Of a stretch of 64,000 bases of DNA, positions 7,876 to 17,898 are shown in pieces. The DNA lies in the NCBI RefSeq assembly GCF_028288225.1, contig NZ_JAQBOC010000008.1, positions 1-64,000 of the forward strand, read 5' to 3'. Position 1 is the first letter of the stretch, and each line of letters opens with the position of its first letter. The position numbers and the translations under genes are program-made. The stretch comes from Mucilaginibacter sp. (GTDB lineage: Bacteria > Bacteroidota > Bacteroidia > Sphingobacteriales > Sphingobacteriaceae). A model generated the notes under the pieces. The model saw nothing but the letters and a program-made list of their open reading frames with translations, was not told the origin of the DNA and searched no databases.

Positions 7876-10299
7876 CTACTCACTTCTAAGACTCTTAACC
7901 GGGTTCATAATAGCAGCTTTAACTGATTGAAAGCTGATGGTAACAAAAGCAATAAGTATTGCGCCACCGCCGGCAAGTACCAATACCCACCATTGAATAC
8001 TCTGACGGTAGGCAAACCCCTGCAGCCAGCTATGCATGGCCCACCAGGCCAGCGGTGTTGCCAGCACAATAGCTAAAAGCACCAGCAAAATAAAATCTTT
8101 GGAAAGCATACCTACTATAGTTGAAATATTTGCACCCAAAACTTTACGGATCCCAATTTCTTTGGTGCGCTGTTCTGCTGCATAAGCGGCCAGGCCGAAA
8201 AGGCCCAAACAGGCAATTACGATGGCAAGCGAAGTAAATGCAATAGAAATTGTACCAATCCGTTGTTCGGCCCGGTAAATGGCATCAAAATCCTCATCCA
8301 TAAATGAATAATTAAACTCCTGGGTTGGAGAAAAGGAGTTGTATTTGTTTTTTATTTGCTGGATTATTGCCGGAATATTAGTCGACCTGATGCGTACGCT
8401 CACAGCTCCCCTGTCTTCATTCATTGTAAAAATCAACGGGGTTATATTATCTTTTAATGATCTGAAATTAAAGTTTTTCATAACCCCGATAATGCGATAT
8501 TTCTTCAGGGTTTTAACCAGGTTATCATTCGGGGCATAAAGCGGCTGGTCAATAGGGTTTGAAAAATTAAGCATTTTGGCTGCTGCTTCATTTATCACAA
8601 GTGCAGCAGTATCTGTAAGCACATCTTTCGAGAAATTCCTCCCGGCGACTAATTTTATCCCGAGCGTTGGTAAATAATCTTCGTCAACCGGCCAGATCTG
8701 TGCAAGGAGAGCACGCTTTTGATCAATGACAGGATCTTTGAACATAGTTGAGCTGTTACCATATCCGCCGGTTGGCAATGCACCGGAAAGAGAGGCATTT
8801 TGCACACCTGCCAGGCCCTGAACTTCATGTTTAAATGATTTTGCCGAATTGCCAAGCGACCATACATTACGTACGATCATCACATGATCGCGGTTGTAAC
8901 CAAGATCTTTACTCTGGATATATTTTAGCTGGTTGTATATAACCAGGGTGCCGATGATCAGGAAGATAGAAATTGCAAACTGGAAAACAACCAGGAAGTT
9001 GCGGAAAATACCGCCTTTGAAGCCTGCAGCAATTTTTCCTTTTAAAACTTCAATGGGTTGAAAAGCCGAAAGATATAAAGCAGGGTATGAACCAGCAAGA
9101 CAGCCAATTATAATAATTATTAACAATAGTGTTGGCAACAGCCATGACAGGATCTGCCCTGTAATAACCAATTCCTTGCCCGACATTTTATTAAACTGAG
9201 GTAAAAACAACCAGGCGGCAAGTAATGCTATCAATGTGGCAAATAAGGTTACAAGGATAGATTCAGTTAAAAACTGGGCGATCAAATATTTACGCGGAGA
9301 ACCTAATACCTTACGCACCCCAACCTCACGCGCCCGGTTTGATGAACGGGCGGTAGAAAGGTTCATGAAATTAACGCAGGCGATCAGTAAAATAAATATA
9401 GCAACAGCTGAGAATATATAAACAGTTTTTATATCGCCATTGGCGCTCAATTCGGCTATGCTGCCTGAACGCAGGTGGATATCTTTCAGTGGAATAAGTG
9501 CGAACCTGAAATAATTGCCGCTTTGTTCAAATTTATCAAAGGTTAAATGGATGATACTTTGCATCTGCGGCCCGGCGTGTTTGTGCATAAATGCAGGAAG
9601 TTTTGTTGCGAATTTTTTAATATCAACGCCTTCTTTAAACAGAATATAGGTATTGAAGTTATTACTGAACCAAACATCCTCCTTGCTTTCATCAATGGTA
9701 GGCATCGATATAAAAAAGTCGAAATTGAAATGTGATTGTTTGGGAAGATCTTTTATAACTGCAGTTACTTTATAAAGTGATGTATCATTAAAGGTTAACG
9801 TCTGTCCTACAACATTTGTCCTGTCGAAGTATTTTTTAGCCATCCTTTCGGTTATAACAACCGTATGGGGCTCGGTTAAGGCATTTTGCGTACTGCCGCT
9901 TATCATAGGTAATGTAAAAACACTGAAGATGGAATTATCAGCGTAAACCATTCTGTCTTCAACGATGTTCTTGTTGCCCTTCTTTACCTGGTTACCGCCT
10001 CTGTCTCTAAACCTAACTACCTGCTCAATTTCGGCGAAGTCGGCTTTTAAGGCTGCTGCTGCCGGGGCCGGACACACAGCGTAAGAGTTTTCCGTACCGC
10101 CAAATTTAATCTCATTATTTACCCTGTAGATCCTGTCGGCTTTGGTGTTGAATCTGTCGAAGCTTAATTCATCAAATACATAAAACACAATAAGCAGGCA
10201 GGTAGCCAGGCCTAAAGCAAGCCCAAATACATTAATAAAGGTGAAGCCTTTATTTTTCATCAGGCCTCGAAACGCGGTTTTAATATAGTTTTTTATCAT
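7876..10299 (-). CDS. FtsX/MacB-type ABC permease P4 (807 aa)
   Basis: Two-module permease of group A, together with P11 and P12. These are 10-20 residues longer than the rest and share the N-terminal LKNKGFT-like segment, the FDRFNTKADRIYRV region and RKYLIAQFLTESILVTL after the first coupling motif (EVGVRKVLGS). The second motif is EIGIRKVLGA. The close match to P11 across both halves suggests recent duplication or gene conversion within the array. The gap to P5 (10300-10423) is AT-rich and has no heptamer tract. Confidence 0.93.
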   Translation of the reverse strand: MIKNYIKTAFRGLMKNKGFTFINVFGLALGLATCLLIVFYVFDELSFDRFNTKADRIYRVNNEIKFGGTENSYAVCPAPAAAALKADFAEIEQVVRFRDRGGNQVKKGNKNIVEDRMVYADNSIFSVFTLPMISGSTQNALTEPHTVVITERMAKKYFDRTNVVGQTLTFNDTSLYKVTAVIKDLPKQSHFNFDFFISMPTIDESKEDVWFSNNFNTYILFKEGVDIKKFATKLPAFMHKHAGPQMQSIIHLTFDKFEQSGNYFRFALIPLKDIHLRSGSIAELSANGDIKTVYIFSAVAIFILLIACVNFMNLSTARSSNRAREVGVRKVLGSPRKYLIAQFLTESILVTLFATLIALLAAWLFLPQFNKMSGKELVITGQILSWLLPTLLLIIIIIGCLAGSYPALYLSAFQPIEVLKGKIAAGFKGGIFRNFLVVFQFAISIFLIIGTLVIYNQLKYIQSKDLGYNRDHVMIVRNVWSLGNSAKSFKHEVQGLAGVQNASLSGALPTGGYGNSSTMFKDPVIDQKRALLAQIWPVDEDYLPTLGIKLVAGRNFSKDVLTDTAALVINEAAAKMLNFSNPIDQPLYAPNDNLVKTLKKYRIIGVMKNFNFRSLKDNITPLIFTMNEDRGAVSVRIRSTNIPAIIQQIKNKYNSFSPTQEFNYSFMDEDFDAIYRAEQRIGTISIAFTSLAIVIACLGLFGLAAYAAEQRTKEIGIRKVLGANISTIVGMLSKDFILLVLLAIVLATPLAWWAMHSWLQGFAYRQSIQWWVLVLAGGGAILIAFVTISFQSVKAAIMNPVKSLRSE

Positions 10300-10423
10300 G
10301 GCGGTTTGTTTTAGGCGAACTGTTAGTTTACAGTCTATAAATAAGACGACCTGTTAACTTAATAGGTTGCACCTGTATTACATTAATTAATTATAATTCA
10401 TACAATTAATTCACCATTTAACC

Positions 10424-12808
10424 CTATTCGCTCCTTAAACTTTTAACTGGATTTGCCAGTGCTGCTTTGATAGCCTGGAAGCTTACTGTTGTAACAGCAA
10501 TCATCATTGCCAGTATGCCGGCTACTGCAAATACCCACCAGCCGATATTTACTTTGTACGCAAAATCTTTTAGCCAGCTATGCATGCCAAACCAGGCCAG
10601 CGGGAATGCAATTATTGCTGCGATGCCTACCAGCAGCATAAACTCTTGTGAAAGCATGTTTACAATCCCGGACACACTTGCACCCAGCACTTTTCTTATA
10701 CCAATTTCGCGGGTGCGCTGCAGCGTACTGTATGATGCAAGGCCTAACAAGCCAAGGCATGAGATCATGATAGCAAGCACGGCAAAATACATAAACAGCT
10801 TGCCAAACCTGTCTTCTGTTGCATACTGTTTATTGAAATTCTGATTTAAAAAGTAATAAGTAAATGGCCGTTGAGGAGCCAGCACCTTCCATTTGCTTTC
10901 CACCGAAGCTATTGTATTCGGAATATTGCCGCCCTTTATTTTAAGTGTAAACACATTTATATTCCTGGGGTTTATGCGCAGGTTTAATGGTTTTACATTT
11001 TGCTGTAACGATTCGAAGTGAAAGTCCTGCACAACACCAATAATTTGTCCCTTACGGCCCCATTGGTTAAACTTTTTTCCAATTGCATCTTTTGGTGATG
11101 CATAGCCCAGGTTTTTTGCAGTCGTTTCGTTTACTACAAATGACTGTGTAGTATCGGTAGCAAATTCTTTTGAAAAGGCACGCCCTGCGATCATCTTCAT
11201 TCCATATTGCGGCATAAAATCAAAGTCGACATCATACAGATTCATATTCATTGACAACAAGCTACCTGAACGACTTTCAACTTCCGAATAAGCTACACTG
11301 TTACCATTTCCGGGGGTTGTACCTGAGCCTGATACTGAAACTACGCCATTCACTTGTTTCAGCTCGTTTTTTAAAGTTTCACTCATGCTTTGAACAACCG
11401 AGTCGCCGTTAAAATCGACAATCATCATTTGATCTTTTTGAAAACCAAGCGATTGATTGCGCATGTAATTCAACTGGTTGTAAACAATAATGGTACCTAC
11501 AATAAGCACTATTGAGATGGTAAACTGCACTATCACAAGCCCCTTACGTAAAAAAATTCCCTTTACCGATGTGCTGAATTTCCCTTTGAGCACCGATGTG
11601 ATACTGAAATTAGTGAGTACCAGCGCAGGATAAATACCGGCAATAAATCCAATTGCAAGTGATATGGCAAACAAGATAAAAATGTAACCATGTTCAATAA
11701 TATTATGGCTAATTATCTTGCCGGCCAGTTGATTAAACAAGGGTAGTAACAGCATACTTAGTACAACAGAGAAGAGAAATGAGATCAAACAAATAATGAC
11801 AGATTCCCCTAGAAACTGTGTAGTAAGCTGATCTTTTCCGGCGCCTACGACTTTACGGATGCCTACTTCTTTTGCCCTTTCGGTTGCCCTGGCAGTGGTA
11901 AGGTTTACAAAGTTTATACAAGCGATAAGCAAGATAAATATGGCAATTATTGAAAACGTATACACGTTACTCATATTACCATTTACAGGCGCTCCCCTGA
12001 ATGTATCCATATAAACTTCTTTCAACGGCTCAACAAACAGTTCATAGTTATAGCCTTTTTTACGCTTGTCTTCGCTGATATGCTTTATTAAAAATCCGGT
12101 AAGCTTTGATTTAAGGTTAGCTGCAGCATTTGCATTTGGAATTAGCAAATAGGTAAAATTGCTGAAATTACCCCACTCGGTCATATCTATCAGCTTCATC
12201 TTTTCCATTGTTGAAGCTGATATAAGCATATCAAAGCTAAAGTGAGAGTTAAGAGGGACGTCCTTAAGTACACCCGTAACTGAGACCGGCTGTTTGGCGT
12301 TTAACCGCAGTATTTTACCTACAGCATCAGTACTTCCAAAATACTTTTTAGCCATAGTTTCGGTAATCACCGCGCTAAAAGGATCTTTTAATGCTGTTTC
12401 AGGATTGCCGTGTATAAATGGGAATGTGAATATTTTAAAAATCGCCGGATCGGTAAAGCTGATGTTATTTTCCTGGAATTTTTCGTTATTGTTTTCAACG
12501 AGGAAGCTGGCGCCGAACACCCTTGCGTTGACTTTTACCTCAGGAAAATCTGCTTGCAGAGCCGGACCCATCGGCGGCGATGCGCTCGACCAGTGTAATA
12601 CTTCATTTGGCGACTTAATATCTGTATTAAGCCTGTAGATCTGGCCGAAATTTTGGTTAAACTTATCATAGCTTAGTTCAAACCGCACATACATAAATAT
12701 CAGGAAGCAGGCTGTCATACCAACAGCAAGGCCTATTATATTTATAAACGAAAAGCTTTTATGCCTCCAAAGATTTCTGAATGCAATTTTAATATAGTTC
12801 TTTATCAT
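10424..12808 (-). CDS. FtsX/MacB-type ABC permease P5 (794 aa)
   Basis: Two-module permease with coupling motifs EVGIRKVVGA and EIGIRKVLGA. Before TM2 it has PVNGNMSNVYTFSI, unlike either group A or group B, so it is a divergent member. The first periplasmic domain carries the PLKEVYMDTFRG segment where relatives have LKDIHLRS. It is intact from ATG to stop and ends NPVKSLRSE. Nothing in the sequence indicates its substrate. Confidence 0.93.
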   Translation of the reverse strand: MIKNYIKIAFRNLWRHKSFSFINIIGLAVGMTACFLIFMYVRFELSYDKFNQNFGQIYRLNTDIKSPNEVLHWSSASPPMGPALQADFPEVKVNARVFGASFLVENNNEKFQENNISFTDPAIFKIFTFPFIHGNPETALKDPFSAVITETMAKKYFGSTDAVGKILRLNAKQPVSVTGVLKDVPLNSHFSFDMLISASTMEKMKLIDMTEWGNFSNFTYLLIPNANAAANLKSKLTGFLIKHISEDKRKKGYNYELFVEPLKEVYMDTFRGAPVNGNMSNVYTFSIIAIFILLIACINFVNLTTARATERAKEVGIRKVVGAGKDQLTTQFLGESVIICLISFLFSVVLSMLLLPLFNQLAGKIISHNIIEHGYIFILFAISLAIGFIAGIYPALVLTNFSITSVLKGKFSTSVKGIFLRKGLVIVQFTISIVLIVGTIIVYNQLNYMRNQSLGFQKDQMMIVDFNGDSVVQSMSETLKNELKQVNGVVSVSGSGTTPGNGNSVAYSEVESRSGSLLSMNMNLYDVDFDFMPQYGMKMIAGRAFSKEFATDTTQSFVVNETTAKNLGYASPKDAIGKKFNQWGRKGQIIGVVQDFHFESLQQNVKPLNLRINPRNINVFTLKIKGGNIPNTIASVESKWKVLAPQRPFTYYFLNQNFNKQYATEDRFGKLFMYFAVLAIMISCLGLLGLASYSTLQRTREIGIRKVLGASVSGIVNMLSQEFMLLVGIAAIIAFPLAWFGMHSWLKDFAYKVNIGWWVFAVAGILAMMIAVTTVSFQAIKAALANPVKSLRSE

Positions 12809-12921
12809 TTTATCTGGTCATTAGTCATTCTGTCATTCGCTACGCTGTCATTGGATCATTAGTCATTACCTGACGCTTCGATAGTTTTATTTATCAACTG
12901 CAAACTGCTACTGCCCACTGC
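12809..12921. repeat. Repeat tract between P6 and P5
   Basis: The order is TCATTAGTCATTCTGTCATT, CGCTACGCTGTCATTGG, TCATTAGTCATT, then CTGCAAACTGCTACTGCCCA and CTGCCTACTCAC ending in the P6 stop. It combines the TTAGTCA and GGCAGT 7-mer families in one gap. Confidence 0.65.
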
Positions 12922-15294
12922 CTACTCACTTCTAAGGCTCTTAACCGGGTTCATCATCGCTGCTTTAATTGATTGAAAGCTAATTGTAACCACAGCTATT
13001 ATCACCGCTGCAATCCCCGCTATTGCAAATACCCACCAATTTATTGTAATCCGGTATTGATACGTCTTAAGCCAGTTATGCATCGCCCAGTAAGCAACCG
13101 GGAAGGCAACCAGGCATGACAGGATCACCAGCTGTAAAAACTCCATTGAAAGTAAGCGCGCCAGACCAGGAACACTTGCACCCAGTACTTTACGGATACC
13201 GATCTCTTTGGTACGGCGTTCGGCTGTGTAAGCTGCTAATCCGAACAGGCCCAGGCATGAAATAATGATTGCCAGTGACGCAAATACCCGGGATAATTTA
13301 CTAACCAGCATTTCTGATAAAAACATCTGGTTAAACTGGTCGTCAACAAAACGGTAATCAAAAGGGTAAACGGGGTTGTATTTTTTTAATACTGCCTGCA
13401 GGCTCGCCAGCGATTTTTCAACATTTTTTTGCGATTTCAAGCGCACATACATAATAGTTGCATGTAGCGGTGGCACACTCCAAAACATTACCGGATCGGG
13501 CTTACCATACATATTGCCATATACATAATCATTTACAACACCAATAACAGTAGCTGATGTTGTATCGCCTTCACCATGTACAGTTTTGCCGATAGCACTG
13601 CCCTTACCCATTAATTTAGCCATGGACTCTGTTATAACCATTTTTAAAGGCATGTTTGTATCAGCCATTGTAAGATTCCGCCCTTCCAATACTTTCAAAC
13701 CCGAAGTTTCCATAAATTCAGGAGTTACATAACGTTGTGATACTAACACCTTTGAGCCCGCAGGCTTGCTTGCCCAGGTAAGTCCCGAGGTGTTGTTGCC
13801 GTTATAAATAATAGCATGGTCGGCAAGGGCCACGTCTGATACGTAACCAGTGTTTAAAAATTCCTGTTTTATCGGATTGAAGTTTTTGGCCATATCACCT
13901 TGCAGGTCCATTTCTACAAGGTTATCTTTATCAAAGCCCAATTTTCTGTCTTTAACATGCTGGATCTGCTGGTAAACAATAATGGTGCTAATGATCAGTA
14001 CAATTGATGCGGTAAACTGTAAAACCACTAAACCCTTACGGATATAGGAGGCACCGCTATCCTTCAGCTTTATTCCTTTTAATACGGATACCGGGTTGAA
14101 TGACGAAAGATATAATGATGGATAGCTGCCTGCAATAAGTCCGCAGGTTATAGCTATAAACAATAGGCCAATAATGTGATAAGGGTTGTTAAAGCCCGGC
14201 ACAAGCTGTTTTTGAACCAGTGTATTGAAGGCAGGCAATACAAGAGCTACAATCATTACCGCAAAAATTGCGGAGATAAAGGCCATAAATATGGCCTCCC
14301 CAATAAATTGAAAGACCAGCAATTTTTTGCCGGCACCCAGTACTTTGCGAACCCCAACTTCGCGGGCTCGTTTTTCGCTGCGGGCTGTTGCCAGGTTCAT
14401 GAAATTGATACAGGCAATGAAAAGGATGATCCAGGCGATTATGGTAAACAGGTGAACGTATTCAATTTGACCACCACCGGTTTTCTTACCATCCTTAAAA
14501 TCATCATATAGGTGCCAGTCGTTCATGGCAAACAAAAATGCATGCCCAATAGCTGTGGGCACACGTTTTTGAATATAACCATAAAGCTGCTTATTTACGG
14601 TTTCCGGATCAACTCCTTGTTTTAATTCAACATAAGTAAGTGCAGATTGATTCCCCCATTCTTTTAGCCATGGATTTTGATCATAATAAATTTGATAAGG
14701 CATAAACCACTCAACCTGCAATGAGGAATTAGCAGGAAAATCTTTAATAATGCCAGACACTATATAATCCTGCTTATTATCAACCCTTATACTTTTACCC
14801 AAAACATCCTTATCGCTTCCAAAAAATTTCCTGGCAGTTTTTTCAGTAATAACAAGCGAATGCACCTGTGAAAATGCCGATGCAGCATTACCTTGTACAA
14901 ATGGCAGGGTAAACATGTTAAAGATAGCCGGATCTGCATATTTGCCTGAAGCAAAAACAGACTTATCCCCCCTTGAAAAAAGCAATGAAGTACTGCCTTC
15001 AGTTGCCCTGGCTGTGTTTGCAACGCCAGGAAGTTCTGATTTCATGGACGGACCCATTAAGCCCGGCGTAGAAGAATGTGTAAATACATAAGTATCGTAT
15101 TTTTGGTTTTCCTTTACTATGTAAAGCCTTTCTTTCTTTGTATTTACTGAATCAAAATTAACTTCGTCCTCAACCCATAAAAAAATAAGCGAAGCACAGG
15201 CTATCCCAATAGCCAGTCCGCCAATATTTAAAAAGCTGTAGCCCCGGTTCTTTGCCAGGCTGCGCCACATGGTTTTAATATAATTCTGTATCAT
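12922..15294 (-). CDS. FtsX/MacB-type ABC permease P6 (790 aa)
   Basis: Group B two-module permease. DGKKTGGGQIEYVHLF precedes TM2, and the coupling motifs are EVGVRKVLGA and EIGIRKVLGA. It shares the IRKGLVVLQFTASIVLIIS-type TM5 region with P2. It is closest in overall pattern to P7 and P2. The stop codon is followed at once by a GGCAGT-type repeat block. It is full-length with no visible defect. Confidence 0.93.
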   Translation of the reverse strand: MIQNYIKTMWRSLAKNRGYSFLNIGGLAIGIACASLIFLWVEDEVNFDSVNTKKERLYIVKENQKYDTYVFTHSSTPGLMGPSMKSELPGVANTARATEGSTSLLFSRGDKSVFASGKYADPAIFNMFTLPFVQGNAASAFSQVHSLVITEKTARKFFGSDKDVLGKSIRVDNKQDYIVSGIIKDFPANSSLQVEWFMPYQIYYDQNPWLKEWGNQSALTYVELKQGVDPETVNKQLYGYIQKRVPTAIGHAFLFAMNDWHLYDDFKDGKKTGGGQIEYVHLFTIIAWIILFIACINFMNLATARSEKRAREVGVRKVLGAGKKLLVFQFIGEAIFMAFISAIFAVMIVALVLPAFNTLVQKQLVPGFNNPYHIIGLLFIAITCGLIAGSYPSLYLSSFNPVSVLKGIKLKDSGASYIRKGLVVLQFTASIVLIISTIIVYQQIQHVKDRKLGFDKDNLVEMDLQGDMAKNFNPIKQEFLNTGYVSDVALADHAIIYNGNNTSGLTWASKPAGSKVLVSQRYVTPEFMETSGLKVLEGRNLTMADTNMPLKMVITESMAKLMGKGSAIGKTVHGEGDTTSATVIGVVNDYVYGNMYGKPDPVMFWSVPPLHATIMYVRLKSQKNVEKSLASLQAVLKKYNPVYPFDYRFVDDQFNQMFLSEMLVSKLSRVFASLAIIISCLGLFGLAAYTAERRTKEIGIRKVLGASVPGLARLLSMEFLQLVILSCLVAFPVAYWAMHNWLKTYQYRITINWWVFAIAGIAAVIIAVVTISFQSIKAAMMNPVKSLRSE

Positions 15295-15422
15295 GTTTTA
15301 GTTATCTGTCATTCGCTTCGCTGTCATTAGTCACTGGTATTTTAAAGCTGTAATTGTGTCATTGGATATTTTAGTCTAGTCATCCGCCTAAAAACAAATG
15401 ACTTAATGACCAATGACTAACC
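15295..15422. repeat. Duplicated intergenic element (P7/P6 gap)
   Basis: Bases 15307-15422 align along their length with 27693-27808 in the P12/P11 gap. Shared pieces in order are TGTCATTCGCT.CGCTGT, TGGTATTTTAA, TGTCATTGGAT, TTTTAG, CAAATGAC and the CACTCGGAACGC-type gene end. The outer parts are TTAGTCA units in opposite orientations (GTCATTAGTCACTGG and AATGACCAATGACTAA), so the tract can fold back on itself. Confidence 0.7.
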
Positions 15423-17774
15423 TCACTCGGAACGCAGGCTCTTAACCGGGTTAGCCATTGCAGCACTTAATGTATTAAGGCTTACAACAATCATTGTAAG
15501 CAATAAAATAAGTGCACCGACCGCGCCAAACATCCAGAAATTGATATCAATATGGTAAGCATATTTTTGCAGCCAGTTGTGCATCATCCACCACGTTAGT
15601 GGTACTGATATCACAAAGGCCACTAATACCAGCCTTAAAAACTCTGTTGCTATCAGCATCAATAATTGTTTAACATTGGCGCCTAATACCTTACGGATCC
15701 CTATTTCGCGGAATCGTTTTTCAATAGTAAATGATGCTAAACCTGCAAGCCCGATACAGCAGATAAAGATTGCCAGGCCTGCAAAAATATTAGTGAGATG
15801 ACTGATCAGCTCTTCGCTTACAAACTTCTTCCCGAACTCCTGGTCAACAAACTGGTATTCAAAAATATCTGCTGGGCTGTAGCTCGCATAGAGCTGCTTA
15901 AACAACTCAATTGCTTTTTGAGGTTGTACACCTTCATTTAATCGTGTGGTGATATATGAAGAGCCGCGGTCGCTATAATATACCATCAATGGATCAACCG
16001 GGGCGTAAGGCGAGGTCATAACCACATTATCAATAACACCTATTACGGTATATTTTTTAGGTCCGTAACTCATTTGCATACCAACCGGGTTCTTAACTTT
16101 CATAGCGTCTATGGCTGCTTTATTTAACATCATAGAGACAGAATCAGAAGGCGTACCTGAAAAATCCCGGCCTTGCAGCAGTTTAATACCCATTGTTTTG
16201 GTAAAATCAACATCAGTTTGGATGCCTGAAAATATAATTTTGGCATCAGTTGGCATTCCCCGCCATGAAGGAGACGGCGATCTCCACCAGATATCCGTAA
16301 TAGGTGATGAAGTGCGGGTGACTTCCTTTATCAACCCGGATTTTAACATATCATTTTTAATGGCCACATAGTTTTTATCAGCGGCCTGGGTTGACGGCAT
16401 CATAATTAGGTTATCGGTGTTATAACCCAGGTTTCTATCCTTAACATGCTGGATCTGCTTGTATATAATAAGCGTTGCCGCTATCAGGAAAATGGAGATC
16501 ACAAATTGGCCTACAACCAGGATCCGCCTCGGCAATACCGCGCTTTTACCGGCTGCAAAAGTGCCTTTCAATACCTTAACCGGGTTAAATGACGACAGGT
16601 ATAATGCGGGGTAGCTGCCTGCCATAATACCAGTAAACAGAATAATTATTAATGATCCTATCCAGAAAAAAGGATCGGAGAGGTCTAAGTACAATTGCTT
16701 ATTTACCAATGAGTTAAACGAAGGCATTAATAAATACACTGATACAACAGCAAAAACAAAAGCTGCCAATGACAACATCATCGATTCAAAAAAGAATTGC
16801 AGTACCAGTTGTTTTTTACCGGAGCCGAGTGTTTTCCTGATCCCAACTTCTTTAGCCCTTTTCTCTGAGCGCGCTGTGGACAGGTTCATGAAGTTTACAC
16901 AGGCAATAAGCAATATTATAATGGCTATAATGGTAAATAACCGTACGTATTCAATCTGTCCGCCAGTGTTTTTGCCGTCTTTATAATCGCTGTATAAGTG
17001 CCACCTGTTCATTGCCACCGTAAAATAAGTGCTGATCTTATCATGGTTATGATCAAACATTACTTTGTTGATGGATTTTTCTAATTGAGCGATATCAGGA
17101 TTAGGTGTCGTTTGGATATAAACCATGTATGAGGAATTTTGCCATTCTTTCATTGCGCCCTGAACCTGTGGATCTGAATAATTATAGCCGGTAAGGCAAT
17201 CGAACTGGCGGGTGGAGTTGCCGGGCATATCGGCAATAATGGCTGTTACCTTCATTAACCGGCCATCGGCTTTAAGCACTTTATTGATAGGGTCGGCATT
17301 GCCAAAAAAAGATTTGGCTGCTGATTCGGTTAAAACAAGGCTGTTTGGCTCGGAGAGCGCAGTTGAAGGGTTGCCCTTAATAAATTTACAGGTAAACATA
17401 TCAAAGTAGCGGCCACCAACAAAGGCCAATTGCTTTTTAAGTTTTGTGGCACCATAAACAAACTGCTGCGGCGATGCATAGGATGACATTACCGCATTTT
17501 TTATTTGCGGATAGCCGGTCTCCAATGATTTTGCCAGCGGGAACACCATATTGTTATCCGTAAATATGTTGTTCTTAAAATCACGGTTGGCAATTACCTG
17601 GTAAATGGTTTTGTAATTGGTGTTAAACTTATCGTAAGTAAGCTCATCGTTCACCCATAAAAAAATAAAGATAGTGCAGGTAATACCAATTGTTAAACCA
17701 AGCAGGTTAGTAATGGCAAAACCTTTGTTTCGCACAAGGTTACGCCATGCTATTTTTATATAATTTTTTATCAT
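15423..17774 (-). CDS. FtsX/MacB-type ABC permease P7 (783 aa)
   Basis: Group B two-module permease. I chose the ATG at 17774 (MIKNYIKIAW) because every paralog starts at this point; a start seven codons upstream is open but unlike the family. NTGGQIEYVRLF precedes TM2. The coupling motifs are EVGIRKTLGS (Thr in place of Val) and EIGIRKVLGA, the second preceded by KRFR instead of QRTK or QRIK. The predicted TM8 region (GALILLLTMIVVSLNTL) is the most divergent of the array. The gap to P8 lacks heptamer repeats. Confidence 0.92.
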   Translation of the reverse strand: MIKNYIKIAWRNLVRNKGFAITNLLGLTIGITCTIFIFLWVNDELTYDKFNTNYKTIYQVIANRDFKNNIFTDNNMVFPLAKSLETGYPQIKNAVMSSYASPQQFVYGATKLKKQLAFVGGRYFDMFTCKFIKGNPSTALSEPNSLVLTESAAKSFFGNADPINKVLKADGRLMKVTAIIADMPGNSTRQFDCLTGYNYSDPQVQGAMKEWQNSSYMVYIQTTPNPDIAQLEKSINKVMFDHNHDKISTYFTVAMNRWHLYSDYKDGKNTGGQIEYVRLFTIIAIIILLIACVNFMNLSTARSEKRAKEVGIRKTLGSGKKQLVLQFFFESMMLSLAAFVFAVVSVYLLMPSFNSLVNKQLYLDLSDPFFWIGSLIIILFTGIMAGSYPALYLSSFNPVKVLKGTFAAGKSAVLPRRILVVGQFVISIFLIAATLIIYKQIQHVKDRNLGYNTDNLIMMPSTQAADKNYVAIKNDMLKSGLIKEVTRTSSPITDIWWRSPSPSWRGMPTDAKIIFSGIQTDVDFTKTMGIKLLQGRDFSGTPSDSVSMMLNKAAIDAMKVKNPVGMQMSYGPKKYTVIGVIDNVVMTSPYAPVDPLMVYYSDRGSSYITTRLNEGVQPQKAIELFKQLYASYSPADIFEYQFVDQEFGKKFVSEELISHLTNIFAGLAIFICCIGLAGLASFTIEKRFREIGIRKVLGANVKQLLMLIATEFLRLVLVAFVISVPLTWWMMHNWLQKYAYHIDINFWMFGAVGALILLLTMIVVSLNTLSAAMANPVKSLRSE

Positions 17775-17898
17775 AACGATATGATTTAATTTCAATTAAC
17801 GGGTTTTTTATATAGACACTAAAACTATTCAATGTGTTGCAGGGTACTTTTTGTTGGTTTCTATTTTATTGATTGCAATTTTATACCCTAATCAATAA